A stretch of 64,000 bases of DNA from Hepsetus odoe (lineage: Eukaryota > Chordata > Actinopteri > Characiformes > Hepsetidae): positions 17,965,383 to 18,029,382 of the forward strand of contig CM029379.1 in assembly GCA_017165825.1 (NCBI GenBank). Reading direction: 5' to 3'. Positions 33,310 to 45,470 of this stretch are shown here, piece by piece; position 1 is the first letter of the stretch, and every line of letters starts with the position of its first letter. The notes beneath the pieces were generated by a model, which was not told the DNA's origin, searched no databases, and saw only the letters and a list, made by a program, of their open reading frames with translations. Made by a program: the position numbers and the translations under genes.

Positions 33310-34655
33310 TGACGCCACACAATGTCGTCACTCACATTAAAAGAAAACTCGCTTCAACTTTCAGCACATTCCGCACAAAACCTCTATTTTTACACTGATC
33401 TGTGATTCCACTGTCAGGAAGAGCACTAATCTACTGTTAAATATCACTCAAAATAAAATCTACATTAATGAACAGAGTCTGAATCATTTGATCATTATTG
33501 GAGACACTGATGTTGGCTTTAAAGACCAAATATTTCCTTTTATTGTTTAAAATAATGAAAAAAACATTTAAAATGTATTTTGTTAATCATTTAATATGTT
33601 TATAATTAATATTTTTGTTATATTTATACAATTAGAACAGTTTATTTAATGAATGTAGGGATTTAAGGTATTTCCAGACTTTTTATTATGAACTGAGATT
33701 ATAACTGCAGACAATCCCTGTGTTTTAACCATTACACCTGTCCTGTAAAAGACTCCAGCTTCTCTTCCTCCATGGTGGCAGATGATAAAGCAGTGAAATC
33801 CAAGCAAGCCCTAATTTATTCTCTCTTTCTCTTGTACAGTCTGCAAATCCTTCTATTTTTGACTTTATGTGAAATGTTTCTGTCAGCTGAGCTGTAAATA
33901 CAGGTAGAGAGCTTTAACCACAGTCCAGTACCCAGATCTGTACTGACTCACTAAACATGTTCATCATTCAAACACTAAACACACTCACTAAATATGTTCA
34001 TCATTCAGAACTGGTCTCTCCATCTTCACACTGAGTGCCATCACTGTAAACAGAAAGATTAGTGAAGGATTTATTATTAAAGTAGAAGATTCAGTAGTAC
34101 CTACCACTCTGAGTTTCTACATCAAACAGGTCAGAAAGGAAGAAGGAAAGACTATGACATAGTTTGCCAGTCAAATGATGATGTTCAAAGAATTGTTGGT
34201 ATTTAAAAGAGCAGTCAGTCAGGATCTGCTTCATTCTTTTAACATTCATGTCATCTTTTTCCTTTTTCATCCTGGTAGCTAAACAATGGTAGCTGTCCCA
34301 CCTATGTTTTAATTAGAGGAGAGTCTTATTCAACTATTATTATACTAAAATATGATACTGGCTTATCGTCTCTTCTAATTCCTTATGAGCTAATAAACCT
34401 AACTTACTCTTACATTTGAAGTCATACAACTTAAACAATAATAGAAAAGAAGGGAATTTATGGTCACTTTATTGATCTAATATTATTGTAATTGTTCATT
34501 AGAAATATAAAAATGAAAGCAACACAAACTATTGAAAAATGTCATTAAAATTATGGCCCAATTTAAATTCAAATTAAAATTGCAAACAGACATTATTGAG
34601 GCATAGTGATGCCTGATAATTTGGTCAGTTCTGCATAGATTGATTGGTTTAAATG
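33310..34655. other. Spacer without a recognised gene
   Basis: AT-rich sequence with no open frame of note, no repeat family I recognise and no paralogue within the window. Confidence 0.4.
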
Positions 34656-34659
34656 TTGG

Positions 34660-35060
34660 CTTGTATATGATTAATTTAATGTAGTTTGTTGATTTGAATT
34701 TTACTTCTCAGGCAGTAAAATAGGGAGCAGTTACATGACCCACTGCCAGTTAAAGCTGAACTCAGTACTGGATTGCATTTATGCATTCATTCATTACACT
34801 CAAGTTAAAAGTCAAGAATGGAATCAGAGGAGAAATCATTTACCACAGTGATCTCCAACAATAAAAACTTCCCTCGATTTAAATCTTCACACACAATAAC
34901 AATTACCTTTTTTACTAGTGTTATCAGTTACTGTACATTTCTACTGCAAGACCTGTATCATGGAGAATCCATTAGATGTTCTAATTATTGCTACTAACAT
35001 TATTGCTATAAAACTCAATAATATATTGAATATATATTAATTTTAAACAACTAAATATAA
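34660..35060. repeat. Segmental duplication shared with 50750-51180
   Basis: Shared words include gtagtttg at the start, agttacatgacccac and gtgatctccaac, in the same order and strand. It links the region downstream of gene B with that downstream of pseudogene E. No exon is seen. Confidence 0.7.
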
Positions 35061-35509
35061 ATCACAAAGGCATTGTTCTGTGCAGAGTCAAAAAGATACC
35101 TCGTGTGGTTTAGTTTATGTAGGTCATTATATATGAGTGTCTGCAACATGTGAATGTTGTTCGAATGGAAATCTGTGTGAACGCTGCAGGTCTCTGTCTG
35201 AGGGTTTTGAGGTAAAAATTGCTAGTCGGCTTCATGCTGAAGGCGTAAGGAGACGTAGGTTACAGGTCACAGGCTGGATTGATCATCATCTTGCTTTACT
35301 GTGAAGAATTGCTTTTAATTCTCAACTCACTTACTTTACATGTCTGGTTCTAACAGACTTAAAGCAACTCAACTTTTTACCAAACCCTTCAGAAAATTAT
35401 GTTTGGTTCCAGATTAAGGTGGAAAGGTTTCTGCTGGAGGGGGTAATTTGATTCGTTCTACTACACAGGAAGAACCCAGATTTTAAAGATTATAGTTTTT
35501 TTTTTGTTT

Positions 35510-35640
35510 TACCAAGTGGTAAGGGAGCTGGCTCTAGAATCGGAAGATCATGGGTTCAAATTCCCAGACCAGTAGGTAACCTTGAGCAAGGTTCCATGGC
35601 CATCACTGCTCCCTGGGTGGTTTAAAGGTTCACCACATTA
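35510..35640 (+). mobile_element. Family-2 SINE, partial
   Basis: Recognised by atcatgggttcaaattccca (B box), ccagtaggtaaccttgagca and tcactgctccctgggtggtt. Both ends are lost. 35640-36060 shows nothing else. Confidence 0.75.
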
Positions 35641-36411
35641 ATGTCCACTGATGTTGAGGAAGATGAAGCAGGACAGGAAATGTGAGTCTGAAGTTTTATT
35701 ACCATTCAAGATGAAAACAACAATGAAAGAGAAACTCTATGGTACTTCAGGTGCTGTGTGAAGAGTGAGAAACAAATAAATGAGGGCACTTCCTTCTGAA
35801 GCTTTTGAAGCTTCTGAAATGACTTAATCAGAAACAATTTAACACCTGTTTTAGGGACTGGATGAAGAATGAGTTCAGTTTTAGAGTCTTCACTACCATC
35901 TTCATATAAACGTATTCAGTCTCTAAGCCCCGTTCATTACCCAATGAAAGACTAATCTGTCCATTCTGTTAAGTCTTTCATACCATCTTTACATCAATGA
36001 ATTAATGGTGGTTCAGTTCCTGGGTTCTGTGCTTTAGGTTGGGACTGTGATGATGAGTAGAGTAGAGTATTCTTTTATTATCCCATGAATGGGAAATTTG
36101 GGTGTTACAGGGCTCTTATAAAAGTGACAGATGTAAAAGATATATTAAAAAATAGAGACATAAGGAAAGAGGAAAGAGAAACAAGTACAGGAGAAGTACA
36201 GGAGCTATAAAAAAATAAATAATAAATAATCTATCTATCTATATATCTATATAAATATATATACATATACATATCTTACATATACACATATACATATCTT
36301 CACGGAGAATTAGGTGACCATATATACAGTACACAGTAATAATACACAATAATAAATAAGTTTTAAATAAGTTATAAATATATATAAATAAAAAAGTAGC
36401 AAGATATAAGT

Positions 36412-36412
<1 letters not shown>

Positions 36413-36451
<39 letters not shown>

Positions 36452-36459
36452 TAATAATA
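36413..36459. repeat. TAA microsatellite
   Basis: About 15 TAA/ATA triplets within the LINE 3' untranslated region. They produce artificial tyrosine or leucine runs in translated frames. Confidence 0.9.
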
Positions 36460-37397
36460 TACGTTAATATACATTAATAATAATAATATATAATATAATA
36501 TGATATATAATAATTTATAATAATAAAACAAGCAATGTAATGAAATGTAATGTTATGATGATGAATTGTGGAGTCTTATTGCTGCAGGTAGGAATGACCT
36601 GCGGTAGCGTTCTTTCTTAGACTGCGGGTGTAAGAGTCTGCTGCTGAACCAGCTGCTCAGTCCTCGTACAGTCTCGTGTAGGGGGTGGGAGGTGTTGACC
36701 ATGATGGATGTTAGTTTGGATAACATCCTCTCCTCCCCTACCTGCTCGATGGACTTGAGCGGGCAGTCCAGGACAGAGCTGGCCCTCTTGACCAGTTTAT
36801 TTAGTTTCCCTCTGTCCCTCACTGCGACTCTGCCACACCAGCAGACCACAGCGTAAAAAACAGCCGACGCTACCACAGTGTCATAGAATGTCCTCATGAG
36901 ATTTTTGTTTACTCCAAAGGACCTCAGCTGCTTTAGCAGGTGTAGACGACTGAGGCCCTTTTTGTAAAGAGCAGTAGTGTTTGTGGACCAGTCCAGTTTA
37001 TTGTTGATGTGGACACCCAGGTATTTGTACTCCTCCACCGTTTCAATGCACAAACCCTGGATGTCCACCGGTGTAATGGGGGGTGACTTCCTGCGAAAGT
37101 CAATCAGATGCGCAGATGATTTTTATTGCACCAACTGACGAAGTCACTGATGACCGCCCTGTATTTCTGCTCATTCCCCTCCGACACACGACCAACAATA
37201 GCGGTGTCGTCCGAGAACTTCTGCAGGTGACAGGTGTCCGTGTTATATTTAAAGTCCGCTGTGTACAATGTGAAGAGGAAGGGGGCGAGAACTGTTCCTT
37301 GTGGGGCTCCAGTGCTGCAGACCACCACCTCAGACACACAGTCCTGGAGTCTCACATACTGGGGCCTATTGGTGAGGTAGTCAATAATCCACTCAGA

Positions 37398-37472
37398 CAT
37401 GTGATGGTCCACACCCACACCCTCCAACTTCCCCCTCAGAAGTTGAAGGGAGTGGGTGTGGACCATCACATG
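37398..37472. repeat. 34-b inverted repeat at the LINE 5' end
   Basis: Left arm 37398-37431 (catgtgatggtccacaccca...) and right arm 37439-37472 are reverse complements at 32 of 34 positions, with a 7-base loop. The left arm is LINE coding sequence and the right arm ends the element, as if the new strand had folded back on itself. Confidence 0.85.
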
Positions 37473-37624
37473 AAGTGAAAACACTGATTCTCAGGTCAGT
37501 GAAACATTTTGGTATTTATTTTGAGATGTGTGCAGAAAAGGTCATGATCTTTCAGTTGATGAAATGTACTGATCTTTACTAGGTGATGACGTTCCTCGCT
37601 CTTTTTCACATTGTCAGAGTTGCA

Positions 37625-37638
37625 GCTCCCTCTAGTGG
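37625..37638 (-). promoter_or_regulatory. CTCF-like motif
   Basis: The minus strand reads CCACTAGAGGGAGC, near the vertebrate CTCF core (CCASYAGRKGGC). It lies in the segment duplicated at about 51250. 37490-38260 otherwise shows no gene. Confidence 0.4.
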
Positions 37639-38265
37639 CCGGATGATGGAACAGGCGCACGGTTCAGTGACGTCTGAGTAGATACGGACATCACTGCGAG
37701 TCTGCTGAAGCAGAGAGACACTGTTTACTTCTTCTGTTGGATGAACTGTAGAGATTTAACAGATCTCATCTTTATTGTTTGGAAATGCAAATACTATATA
37801 TTTCCTCTGTTTGCCCTTCTATTCCATCTTATATTACAATTTTATTTGCTTATCTATTACAGAAAGAAAAATGAGTGTATGGTCGGTGGTAATTTCTTTA
37901 TGGGAATAATAAACACTTAAACACATTTCTATCCCTGACTGGATGCCCTGTGATGGTTCAAAATTGAATAAAAGAGTAAAGAAGCTCTAAAATCAAATTT
38001 AAACAAACGCCGCTTTACAATGCGCTCTGGACCTTTATTTCACTGAAAAATCAAACCAAGGCCCAGTTTTAGTTCCTGATTGAGGCAATCAGGTTTAGAT
38101 TTTATATCTGCTGGTACTTGATGTCCATGAGAACATTAATTTAAATGAACTGTCCAGCGTTTTTAGAAGAGAAGCCAGATTTAAAATCAAATTTATAATC
38201 AAACTCTAAAGAGGGGTTTGGTACTTTTTAATCAGGACTGCATTTGTGGACACACCAAGCCTGGT

Positions 38266-38462
38266 ATTTACATTTACAGCATTTTTAGCAGACACTCTTA
38301 TCCAGAGCGAGTTCCATGTCCTAATTGCCAGAACAGGCCCCAAGGAGCAACTCAGGGTTAAGGGTCTTACTCAGGGACCCAGCGGTGATAGTACCAGAGG
38401 TGGGATTCAAACCTGGGACCTCTTGAGCCATAAGTATCCTACCACTGGACCACCGCCACCCA
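38266..38462 (-). mobile_element. tRNA-Glu-like SINE
   Basis: Complement orientation: tttacagcatttttagcaga first, then gggattcaaacctgggacct and taccactggaccaccgccac. Nearly full length. Confidence 0.85.
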
Positions 38463-38787
38463 CACCACAACATGTTGTATTTGTTTCCTAAAACATGATT
38501 GTGTTCTCATGTGACAACTGAACGCTATTCCACAGAAACTTCCAATAATGTCTAGCAAAATGTAAGCACTTGAGATTGTTACTCTTTGAAAATATAGACT
38601 TTATGCTGGAAACTCTCCTAAAAACTAGTGGTTAAGGGGGCCATTTGATTGAAGTTCTGGAGACATCCTGACCCCAAAATTTAAATAATGTCTAGATTTC
38701 CCCAGTCATGACCGTCCTCCTCTCCTTGCCTCGAGTCAGAATAGATATACATTTTATTTCAAGCAGTTTTAAACTTGATCTCAGGAA

Positions 38788-39030
38788 GCAGTGGTTTAGT
38801 GTTTGGGACTAGGACACAGAATCAGAAGGTTGCGGGTTCAAATCCCAGACCAAAAGGATACCCTGAGGTACCCTTTAACAAGGAGCTGTCCCCATCACTG
38901 CTCGCTGGGAGCTTTAAATCACTGCCCCCTGCTGCACGTGTGTGTATGGGTGAAATGCAGAGGAATCATTTTTTTTGTGTTGTCACTGTGAAACAGCACA
39001 GCGCACAGTTAAAGTTGTCACTTTATGTTC
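38788..39030 (+). mobile_element. tRNA-derived SINE, family 2
   Basis: gcagtggtttagtgtttggg head, gggttcaaatccca B box, ccctgaggtaccctttaaca body, and an end in the gtgaaacagcacagcgcaca region. Confidence 0.85.
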
Positions 39031-39196
39031 AATCTTACAGAGGAAAAGAGCAAACAAAACTGGTGTTGCACATCTTTATTGTATTGTCTGTTCACTTTCC
39101 TTCAAATAGAGGATAATGTTTAGAAACAAAAATAAACACTAGCCAAGGTTTATTGCTCCTACAGCCTGCTTTTCACTGTTTTCTGTTTACTGAATG

Positions 39197-39211
39197 GCTG
39201 CCCTCTAGTGG
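39197..39211 (-). promoter_or_regulatory. CTCF-like motif
   Basis: The minus strand reads CCACTAGAGGGCAGC, a full match to the CTCF core. The homologous place in the second duplicate (about 51651, tcctctagtgtcc) has mutated away from it. It is predicted from sequence only. Confidence 0.5.
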
Positions 39212-39391
39212 CCAATTCATGCCTTGACAACTTTGTGGTAACAAAAGAAGTGAAGCGTGTTTTCGTCCTGTAAGTCACGTGTCAAAATTAAGGCTCTCGG
39301 GTTGAATCAGGCCCGCCACGTGATTTTATGCGGCTTATTGATTGAATATATTGATTGATTCTTTAAAAAAAAAAGCAAACATTGACTATAA

Positions 39392-39410
39392 ACTACATCT
39401 CCCACAATGC
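39392..39410 (+). promoter_or_regulatory. ZNF143-type (SBS) motif
   Basis: Reads ACTACATCTCCCACAATGC, a good match to the SBS promoter motif. The 39240-39600 stretch has more CpG than its surroundings (for example aaccgcgacgtgac), so it may be a promoter, but no exon was identified before the RTE element begins. Confidence 0.45.
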
Positions 39411-39605
39411 ATGTTGTTTTCGTGAACCGCGACGTGACTACATCCCGACACTAGATGAAAGTGTTTCGCCATCAGCGTTTAATTTCAAGCGCAGCTGCGA
39501 AACATCTACTAACGGTCCCAAAATGTCAAAGGCTGTGAGCAGTCATTTCATTTTGTCAAACTCTCTCGCATGTTCTTCAGAGCGCAAAATTATTAATTGT
39601 TCATA

Positions 39606-42600
39606 TAGTTCTGAATCTCTAACCCAGCCACTATGGATGCACAAGCCAGTGTATTTCTTCGTGCCGGTCCCAAGCCCGGGTAAATGGGGAGGGTTACGTC
39701 AGGAAGGGCATCCGGTGTAAAACTTTGCCAAATCAATATGCGGACAACGATACAGAATTCCATACCGGATCGGTCGAGGCCCGGGTTAACAACGACCGCC
39801 ATCAGTGCTGTTAGCCTACAGGGTGCTGGTGGAAATTGGACTACTGTTGGCCAAAGAAGAAGAAGAAGAGGAGGAAGGCATGTCCAGAGGGAGAAGGAGA
39901 GAAAGAAGGATAGGAGAGTGGAAGCGAGGGTAGGGACTTTGAATGTTGGCAGCATGACTGGTAAAGGTAGAGAATTAGCTGATATGATGGAGAGAAGGAA
40001 GGTTGACATTTTGTGTGTGCAAGAGACTAGATGGAAGGGTAGTAAGGCCAGGTGTATTGGAGGGGGGTTTAAACTGTTCTACCATGGTGTGGATAGAAGG
40101 AGGAATGGAGTAGGTGTTATCCTGAAGGAAGAGTATGTGGAGAGTGTTTTGGAAGTGAAGAGGGTGTCAGGGAGGGTGATGAGTTTGAAGCTGGAAGTTG
40201 AAGGTGTGATAATGAATGTTGTTAGTGCTTATGCTCCACAAGTTGGTTGTAAGATGAAAGTGAAGGAAAAATTCTGGAGTGAGTTATGAAGTGATAGAGA
40301 GTGTACCTAGGGGAGAGAGAGTGGTGATTGGTGCAGATTTTAATGGTCATGTTGGTGAAGGGAACAAAGGTGATGAGGAGGTGATGGGTAGGTATGGTAT
40401 CGAGGAGAGGGAACAAGAAGGCTGGATGGTTAAGTTGATTTTGCAAAAGGATGAAAATGGCTGTAGTTAATACTTATTTTAAGAAGAGGGAGGAGTACAG
40501 GGGTGACGACAGAGTGGAGGAAGATGCCTACAGGATTATATTCTTTGCAGGAGGGTCAGTTTGAAAGAGATCGATGATCGTAAAAGTAGTGATAGGGGAG
40601 AGTGTAGCTAAACAGCATAGGGATGGTGGTTCAGGATGACCTTTGGAGGTCAAGAAGAGGAGGAAAGTGAGGCAGAGTCGAGGACTGAAGTGGTGGTTAA
40701 GGAGGAGGACTGTAAGGTGGAATTCAGGCAGGAGTTAACACGGGCACTGGGAGATGTTGAAGAGCTACCGGATTGCTGCCAAACTACTGCAGAAGTGATC
40801 AGGCAGACGGATAGAAATGTACTTGGTGTGACATCCGAAGAAGAAAGAGGATAAGGAGACCTGGTGGTGGGAACCAAGAAGTCCAGGAGGTATTCAAAAG
40901 AAGAGGGAGGAAGACATGGGACATACAGGAGATGAAGAAGTAGACAGGTGGTAAGGAGATGAACTGCAGGGCGAAGAAAGCAGTGGTGACAACAAAGATA
41001 AGGTGTTTGGTGAATTGTAAGGAGAGGTTGGACAGTGTGAGAAAAGGACTCACTGATTGGCTAGACAGAGAGACAGATCTGGGAGATGTGCTACAGGTCA
41101 GGCGATTAAAGATAGAAATGGAATGACTGCTGCAAGTGAACAGGAGCGCAGGAGCAGATGAAGTAATACTTTGAGGAGCTGATGAATGAAGAAAATGTGA
41201 GAGAGAGAAGACTGGATGATGGAGAAGAGTTAACCAGGAAGTGCAGCAACAAATGATGGAAGTATGTAAGTACATGAAGAGGATGAAGAATGGAAAGGCT
41301 GTTAATCTGGTGACATTACCAGTGGAAGCATGGAGATGTTTAGGGGAGATGGCAGTTGAGTTTCTGACCAGATTGTTTAACACAATCTTGGTAAGTGAGA
41401 AGATGCCTGAGGAGGAGACGAAGCAGTACTGGGTACCGATCTTCAAGAATACAAGTGATGCAAGGAGCCGTAGTGTAAATCTATAGAGGATGTGTTGACT
41501 CAGCCACACCATGAAGTTATGGGAAAGAGTAGAGAAGCTAGGTTAAGAAAAGAGGTGAGGATCAGTGAACAGCAGCATGGTTTTATGCTGAGAAAGAGCA
41601 CCACAGATGCAATGTTTGCTCTGAGGGTGTTGATGGAGAAGTGAGAGAAGGCTGAAGGAGCTGCATTGTGCCTTGTGATTTGAGAAAGCATATGACAGGG
41701 AATGAGAGGAGTTGGTGGTTTTGTATGTGAGGGAAGTCTTGTTACAGAGAAGTATGGAGAGAGTTCAGATATGCATGGAGGGCAGTGTAACAGGTGAGAT
41801 CTGCAGTGGGAGTGACGGATGCATTTAGCGAGAGAGGTTGGATTACATCAGATCAGCACTGAGCCCGTTTGCTTTTGGGTAGTAATGGAGGTGGTTGGAT
41901 TTATCGAGTTAGATGAGGAGTCTCTGTGGACGATGATGTTTGCTGATGATATTGTGATCTGTAGTGAGAGTAGGAGTAGCTTGAGGAGAACCTGGAGAGA
42001 TGGAGATGCTCTGAGAGGAGAGGAATGAAAGTGAGTAGGCAAAGACAGAATACATGAGTGTAATGTGGTGAGAAAGTATGTTAGATGCAGGAGTGGAGGT
42101 ACAAAGGTGGAGGAGCTTTAAATACTGGGATCACAAACCAGTGTAACGCGAGTGTGGAAGAGAGGGAAGAAGAGAGCAGGCTGTTGGAATGGTGAGAAGA
42201 GTGGCTGAGTGACGGTAGATGAGACGCACCAGCTAGAGTAAAGTGAAGGTTTACAGGACAGTAGTGAGACCAAATATGTTGTATGGGTTGGAGACGGTGG
42301 CACTGACGAAAGGCAGGAGGGCGCAGATGAGGAGTCAGGAGTTAAAGATGCTGAGATTTTCACATGTGACTTCAGGTTGGACAGGATTAGAATGAGTAAA
42401 GAGACAGCTCAGGTTAGACGTCCCTGGAGACAAGGTTAGAGAAGCAAGGCGAATACTATTTCCTCTGGGCTTGGCAAAGGAGTGGAGAATGTATGAATAT
42501 ATTGAAGGAGGATGTTGAGGATGGAGCTGCCAGGAAAGAGTGAGAAGACCAAAAGAGGAGGTTTATGGACGTGGTGAGAGGACATGCAGGTGGCCTGGTT

Positions 42601-42705
42601 GGAAGGTGAAGATGCAAAAGACAGGAAGAAATGGAGATAGTTGATCCATTGTGGCGACTTCTGTGTAAATGTGGGAGCAAATAAAGAAAAAGAAGAAAGA
42701 AGATA
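39606..42705 (+). mobile_element. RTE-type LINE, near full length, decayed
   Basis: The 5' part carries the non-coding leader (cgtgccggtcccaagcccgg, aggaagggcatccggtgtaa). An endonuclease frame (39684-40289) follows with VGTLNVGSMTGKGRELADM and VDILCVQETRWKG, typical of the APE-type endonuclease. Reverse transcriptase pieces follow in several frames to about 42600, including MMFADDIVICSE at 41930, the catalytic box. The 3' end has gaagatgcaaaagacaggaa and an aag-rich tail. Many frameshifts and stops break it. It is useful as an outgroup to the copy at 53421 because it keeps 49 bases lost there. Confidence 0.85.
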
Positions 42706-42879
42706 GTTTGAATTCCTACTGTATAAGTGATTTGAAACAATTAATGTAATAATCGTGTTGGAATATTTGTCTTTTTTTATTTGCTAAAGAAAAAAAAGAT
42801 CTTTGCTTTAGAAATGTTGGTTTCTTACCCTGAATAATTAAAAAGGATTTGTGGTATAATAACACAGACCTCATGTGGT

Positions 42880-43144
42880 TTAAAGTATAGGCAAGAAGCA
42901 GATCGGAGGATCGGGGGTTCAAACCTCTTTCCTCTAATAGGTTGCCCTGAGGTACTCTTTATAGCGTACAGTCCTGTCACTGCTCCCCTGGCGCTTCAAT
43001 AGCTGCCTGCACTGCTGTGGCTGGTTTGAGGTGCAGGCAAAATGCAGAGGTCCACCAGGTTCGCGTGTGTCAGCCGTGGACTCGTGAATGACAAGGGCTA
43101 ATACTTTACTTTTTTTCACCAGTTCTTCTTACTTAGTTACTTAC

Positions 43145-43175
<31 letters not shown>

Positions 43176-43405
43176 TTTTATTGCTTGCACGGCAGCCTAG
43201 TGTTTAGGGAATTTGCCAGAGGATCGGAAGATTGCGGGTTCAAACCCCCTAATAGTAGGATGCCCTGAGGTACCCTTGAGCGAGGTACCGTCCCCTCTGC
43301 TGCACGTGTAAGGGGTTTGTGCGGCATGGGGTTAAATGCTGAGGTCCACTGCTGTGGTTCACTGTGCTGTGACTCAGCATGACATGAATTATCACTTTCT
43401 CACAT
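42880..43405 (+). mobile_element. Two family-2 SINEs around a CA microsatellite
   Basis: 42880-43110 is a diverged copy (gatcgggggttcaaacctct, gccctgaggtactctttata). 43145-43173 is a pure (CA)n tract. 43188-43405 is a better copy (gcagcctagtgtttagggaa, gcgggttcaaacccc, gccctgaggtacccttgagc). Both SINEs are in the same orientation. Confidence 0.8.
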
Positions 43406-43409
43406 CACG

Positions 43410-44910
43410 AGGCTTATATACATGTATCAATGGTCGCTTTATCACCAATGACCCAAAACCCTGGGGTATAACTACTCAGGCAGATCAGAAACACCTGGAA
43501 GTGATGTTGAGAGGGCGGGGCTACAGACACGTGACAAAGAGTCAACAACAAAATCACATGACAGCAGACACCGGGTGAAACAGGAAAACTGGAAAAAAAT
43601 AAAAATAAAAAAATCTCATGGACCTCTAAAGCACTTTAAAACACAAAACAGAATCTTACCTTCCAAGGATGACTGTGGAAAATTTCCTCTCTGCATCTGC
43701 AGTTTCTGTAATAAATCACTAACTAGCTTCAGATTCAACAACTAGTTATAATATAAGAACAAAACAGAATTACATTTTATTAATAGAAACACACATAAAT
43801 CAGCCTTGTGAAAAAGTAAATGATCTCTAAACATTGAAACTGGTTTTAAGACTTTTGGCAGCCACAACTGTAGATTAAGTCTTCCTGAAAATAAAGATTT
43901 TTTTACAATAATGGAGATAATAGAGTCTCTTTTAACTAAACTTTTCTTTTTACATAATGAAGCTGAATGCCCTGCTCTTCATTCTTCCACAAGTTCAAAA
44001 AAGGAGAAGAACTGATTAAATGTATAACAACAGTGTGAGGGGTTCTCTATATATAACAGCTGATTCTAAAATCTGCAAATTCTACCAGACCTGAAGTTTA
44101 AAAGAAGAAATTGAAATTGCTGAGCATGGAGCTGCCATGTTTGGGGGAAAGCTAAATGTCAGCCCAAAGGAATTAACTGCTATGGATTATCATCTTTTTA
44201 TGACTTTGATGAGCGAAGGAGTGAGTGAGAGAAGGATGAGTGAGGGAGATGGAGGAGTAAGAGAGATGAGTGAGGGAGAGATGGAGGAGTGGGTGAGAGA
44301 TGGAGGTGGGTGAGCTAGAGGAGGAGGGAGAGATGGAGGGGGAGACAGAGATGAAGAGAGAGGACCTCCAGCAGGCAAGCTACTGCAACAGTGAAAGTGG
44401 GTGAAAACATGCCTCCTGGGAGTCCAGAACCTGCTATAAATCTGTACTTCATGGGAAGTATTATCCTAGATATTTGGAACTGGTTTGTTTGTGTTTTGTT
44501 GCATTTGTATTTCTCTATTGCTCTGTGAACCACAATGTTAAAAGTGGGGGTGGGGGTGGGGGGAGGGGTAGGATACCTTTACTACAGTTTCTATGTGTAT
44601 TACCTGATCAATGTGGGCTGAGAGCTGTAGGTGAAAGGAAATTACCTGGTTAGGGAGAAATCATTGTCTTTACCCAGGCCTCTGCGCTCGGTGTATTATG
44701 CCCAGAGTTACATGTTCATTATTAAAAGAGCTTAAAGATATTACTATCAGAGTGTTTTCAACTTAACCAGAATATTATATGGCTAAATGAAAGGTTACCT
44801 TATGAAATACCACCGTGTTTGCGAGACATGACCTATTTAAACAGTTTCAGTTGGATCCTAAGTGATTTACATTGAGTGGATTTAGAAATTCTGTGTGCAG
44901 TATTAACACA
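43410..44910. other. Spacer with GA minisatellite and G-rich tract
   Basis: No gene is recognised. 44211-44345 is a purine-rich minisatellite built on gagtgagggagagatggagg-like units. 44546-44568 has four runs of four to six G (G-quadruplex candidate). The open frames on both strands here are by-products of the purine bias. Confidence 0.5.
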
Positions 44911-44912
44911 GG

Positions 44913-45470
44913 GGTGGTGGTGGTCTAGTGGTAGAGTACTTGCCTATGGCTCAAGCAGTCCCAGGTTTGCATCCCACCTCTAGCACTACCAGCTCGTTCA
45001 GCAGCAGACTGTTACACCCACAGTGTGAGAAGGAGCTACCGCAGGTCATTCCTACCTGCAGCCATCAGACTCCACAACTCAACATAACATTATCTATTTA
45101 ATGTTACCTGTTTATTATTATTATATATTATTATATATTATTATTATTAAATTTACCTTTGTTACTTGCTTATTTATAATTTGTTTATAACTTATTTATT
45201 ACTGTTTACTGTATATATTGTATATATATGTGTATTACTGTATATATGGTCATCTTCTCTAATCTTCATGTAAATATGTATGTATGTATATATATATATA
45301 TAGATAGATTATTTATTATTTATAGCTCTTGTATATGGATGTTTCTCTTTCTTTATATTTTTCTTTACATCTATCTTTCTATATTTTTCTATACATATAC
45401 ATATTTACATGGAGATTAGGGAAGACAATCATATATACAGTAACGGACTCTTCATGTTGAAATGACCGTG
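44913..45470 (+). mobile_element. SINE head fused to a LINE 3' end
   Basis: 44913-44995 is the tRNA-like head of the tRNA-Glu SINE (ggtggtggtctagtggtaga to ccacctctagcactacc). It passes straight into the C-terminal coding end and 3' untranslated region of the LINE family of 36060-37472 (gagaaggagctaccgcaggt, catcagactccacaactcaa). The rest of the SINE does not appear after the LINE. The 3' untranslated part contains (ta)n and (tat)n runs. Confidence 0.7.

Larger units (their letters stand above)
36060..37472 (-). mobile_element. Non-LTR retrotransposon (CR1/L2/Rex1-like), 5'-truncated
   Basis: Minus-strand reverse transcriptase fragments: 37484-37104 carries GAPQGTVLAPFLF and the catalytic-box variant FSDDTAIV, and 37068-36553 (171 codons) carries EEYKYLGVHINNKLDW and the C-terminal SKKERYRRSFLPAAIRL. 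They are in different frames, so the copy is dead. The 3' untranslated part reaches about 36060 with ttttattatcccatgaatgg. The clade is uncertain. The 5' end is an unusual hairpin (37398-37472). The related fragment at 44995 is a 3' end of the same family. Confidence 0.8.

Noticed and set aside
43145..43173. Possible CRISPR-like or regularly spaced repeat structure
   Set aside because: It is a plain CA microsatellite between two SINEs. No spaced direct repeats of the CRISPR kind occur in the window, and the genome is vertebrate.
44190..44378. Proline/serine-rich minus-strand open frame
   Set aside because: Produced by the purine minisatellite on the other strand; there is no conservation or exon signal.
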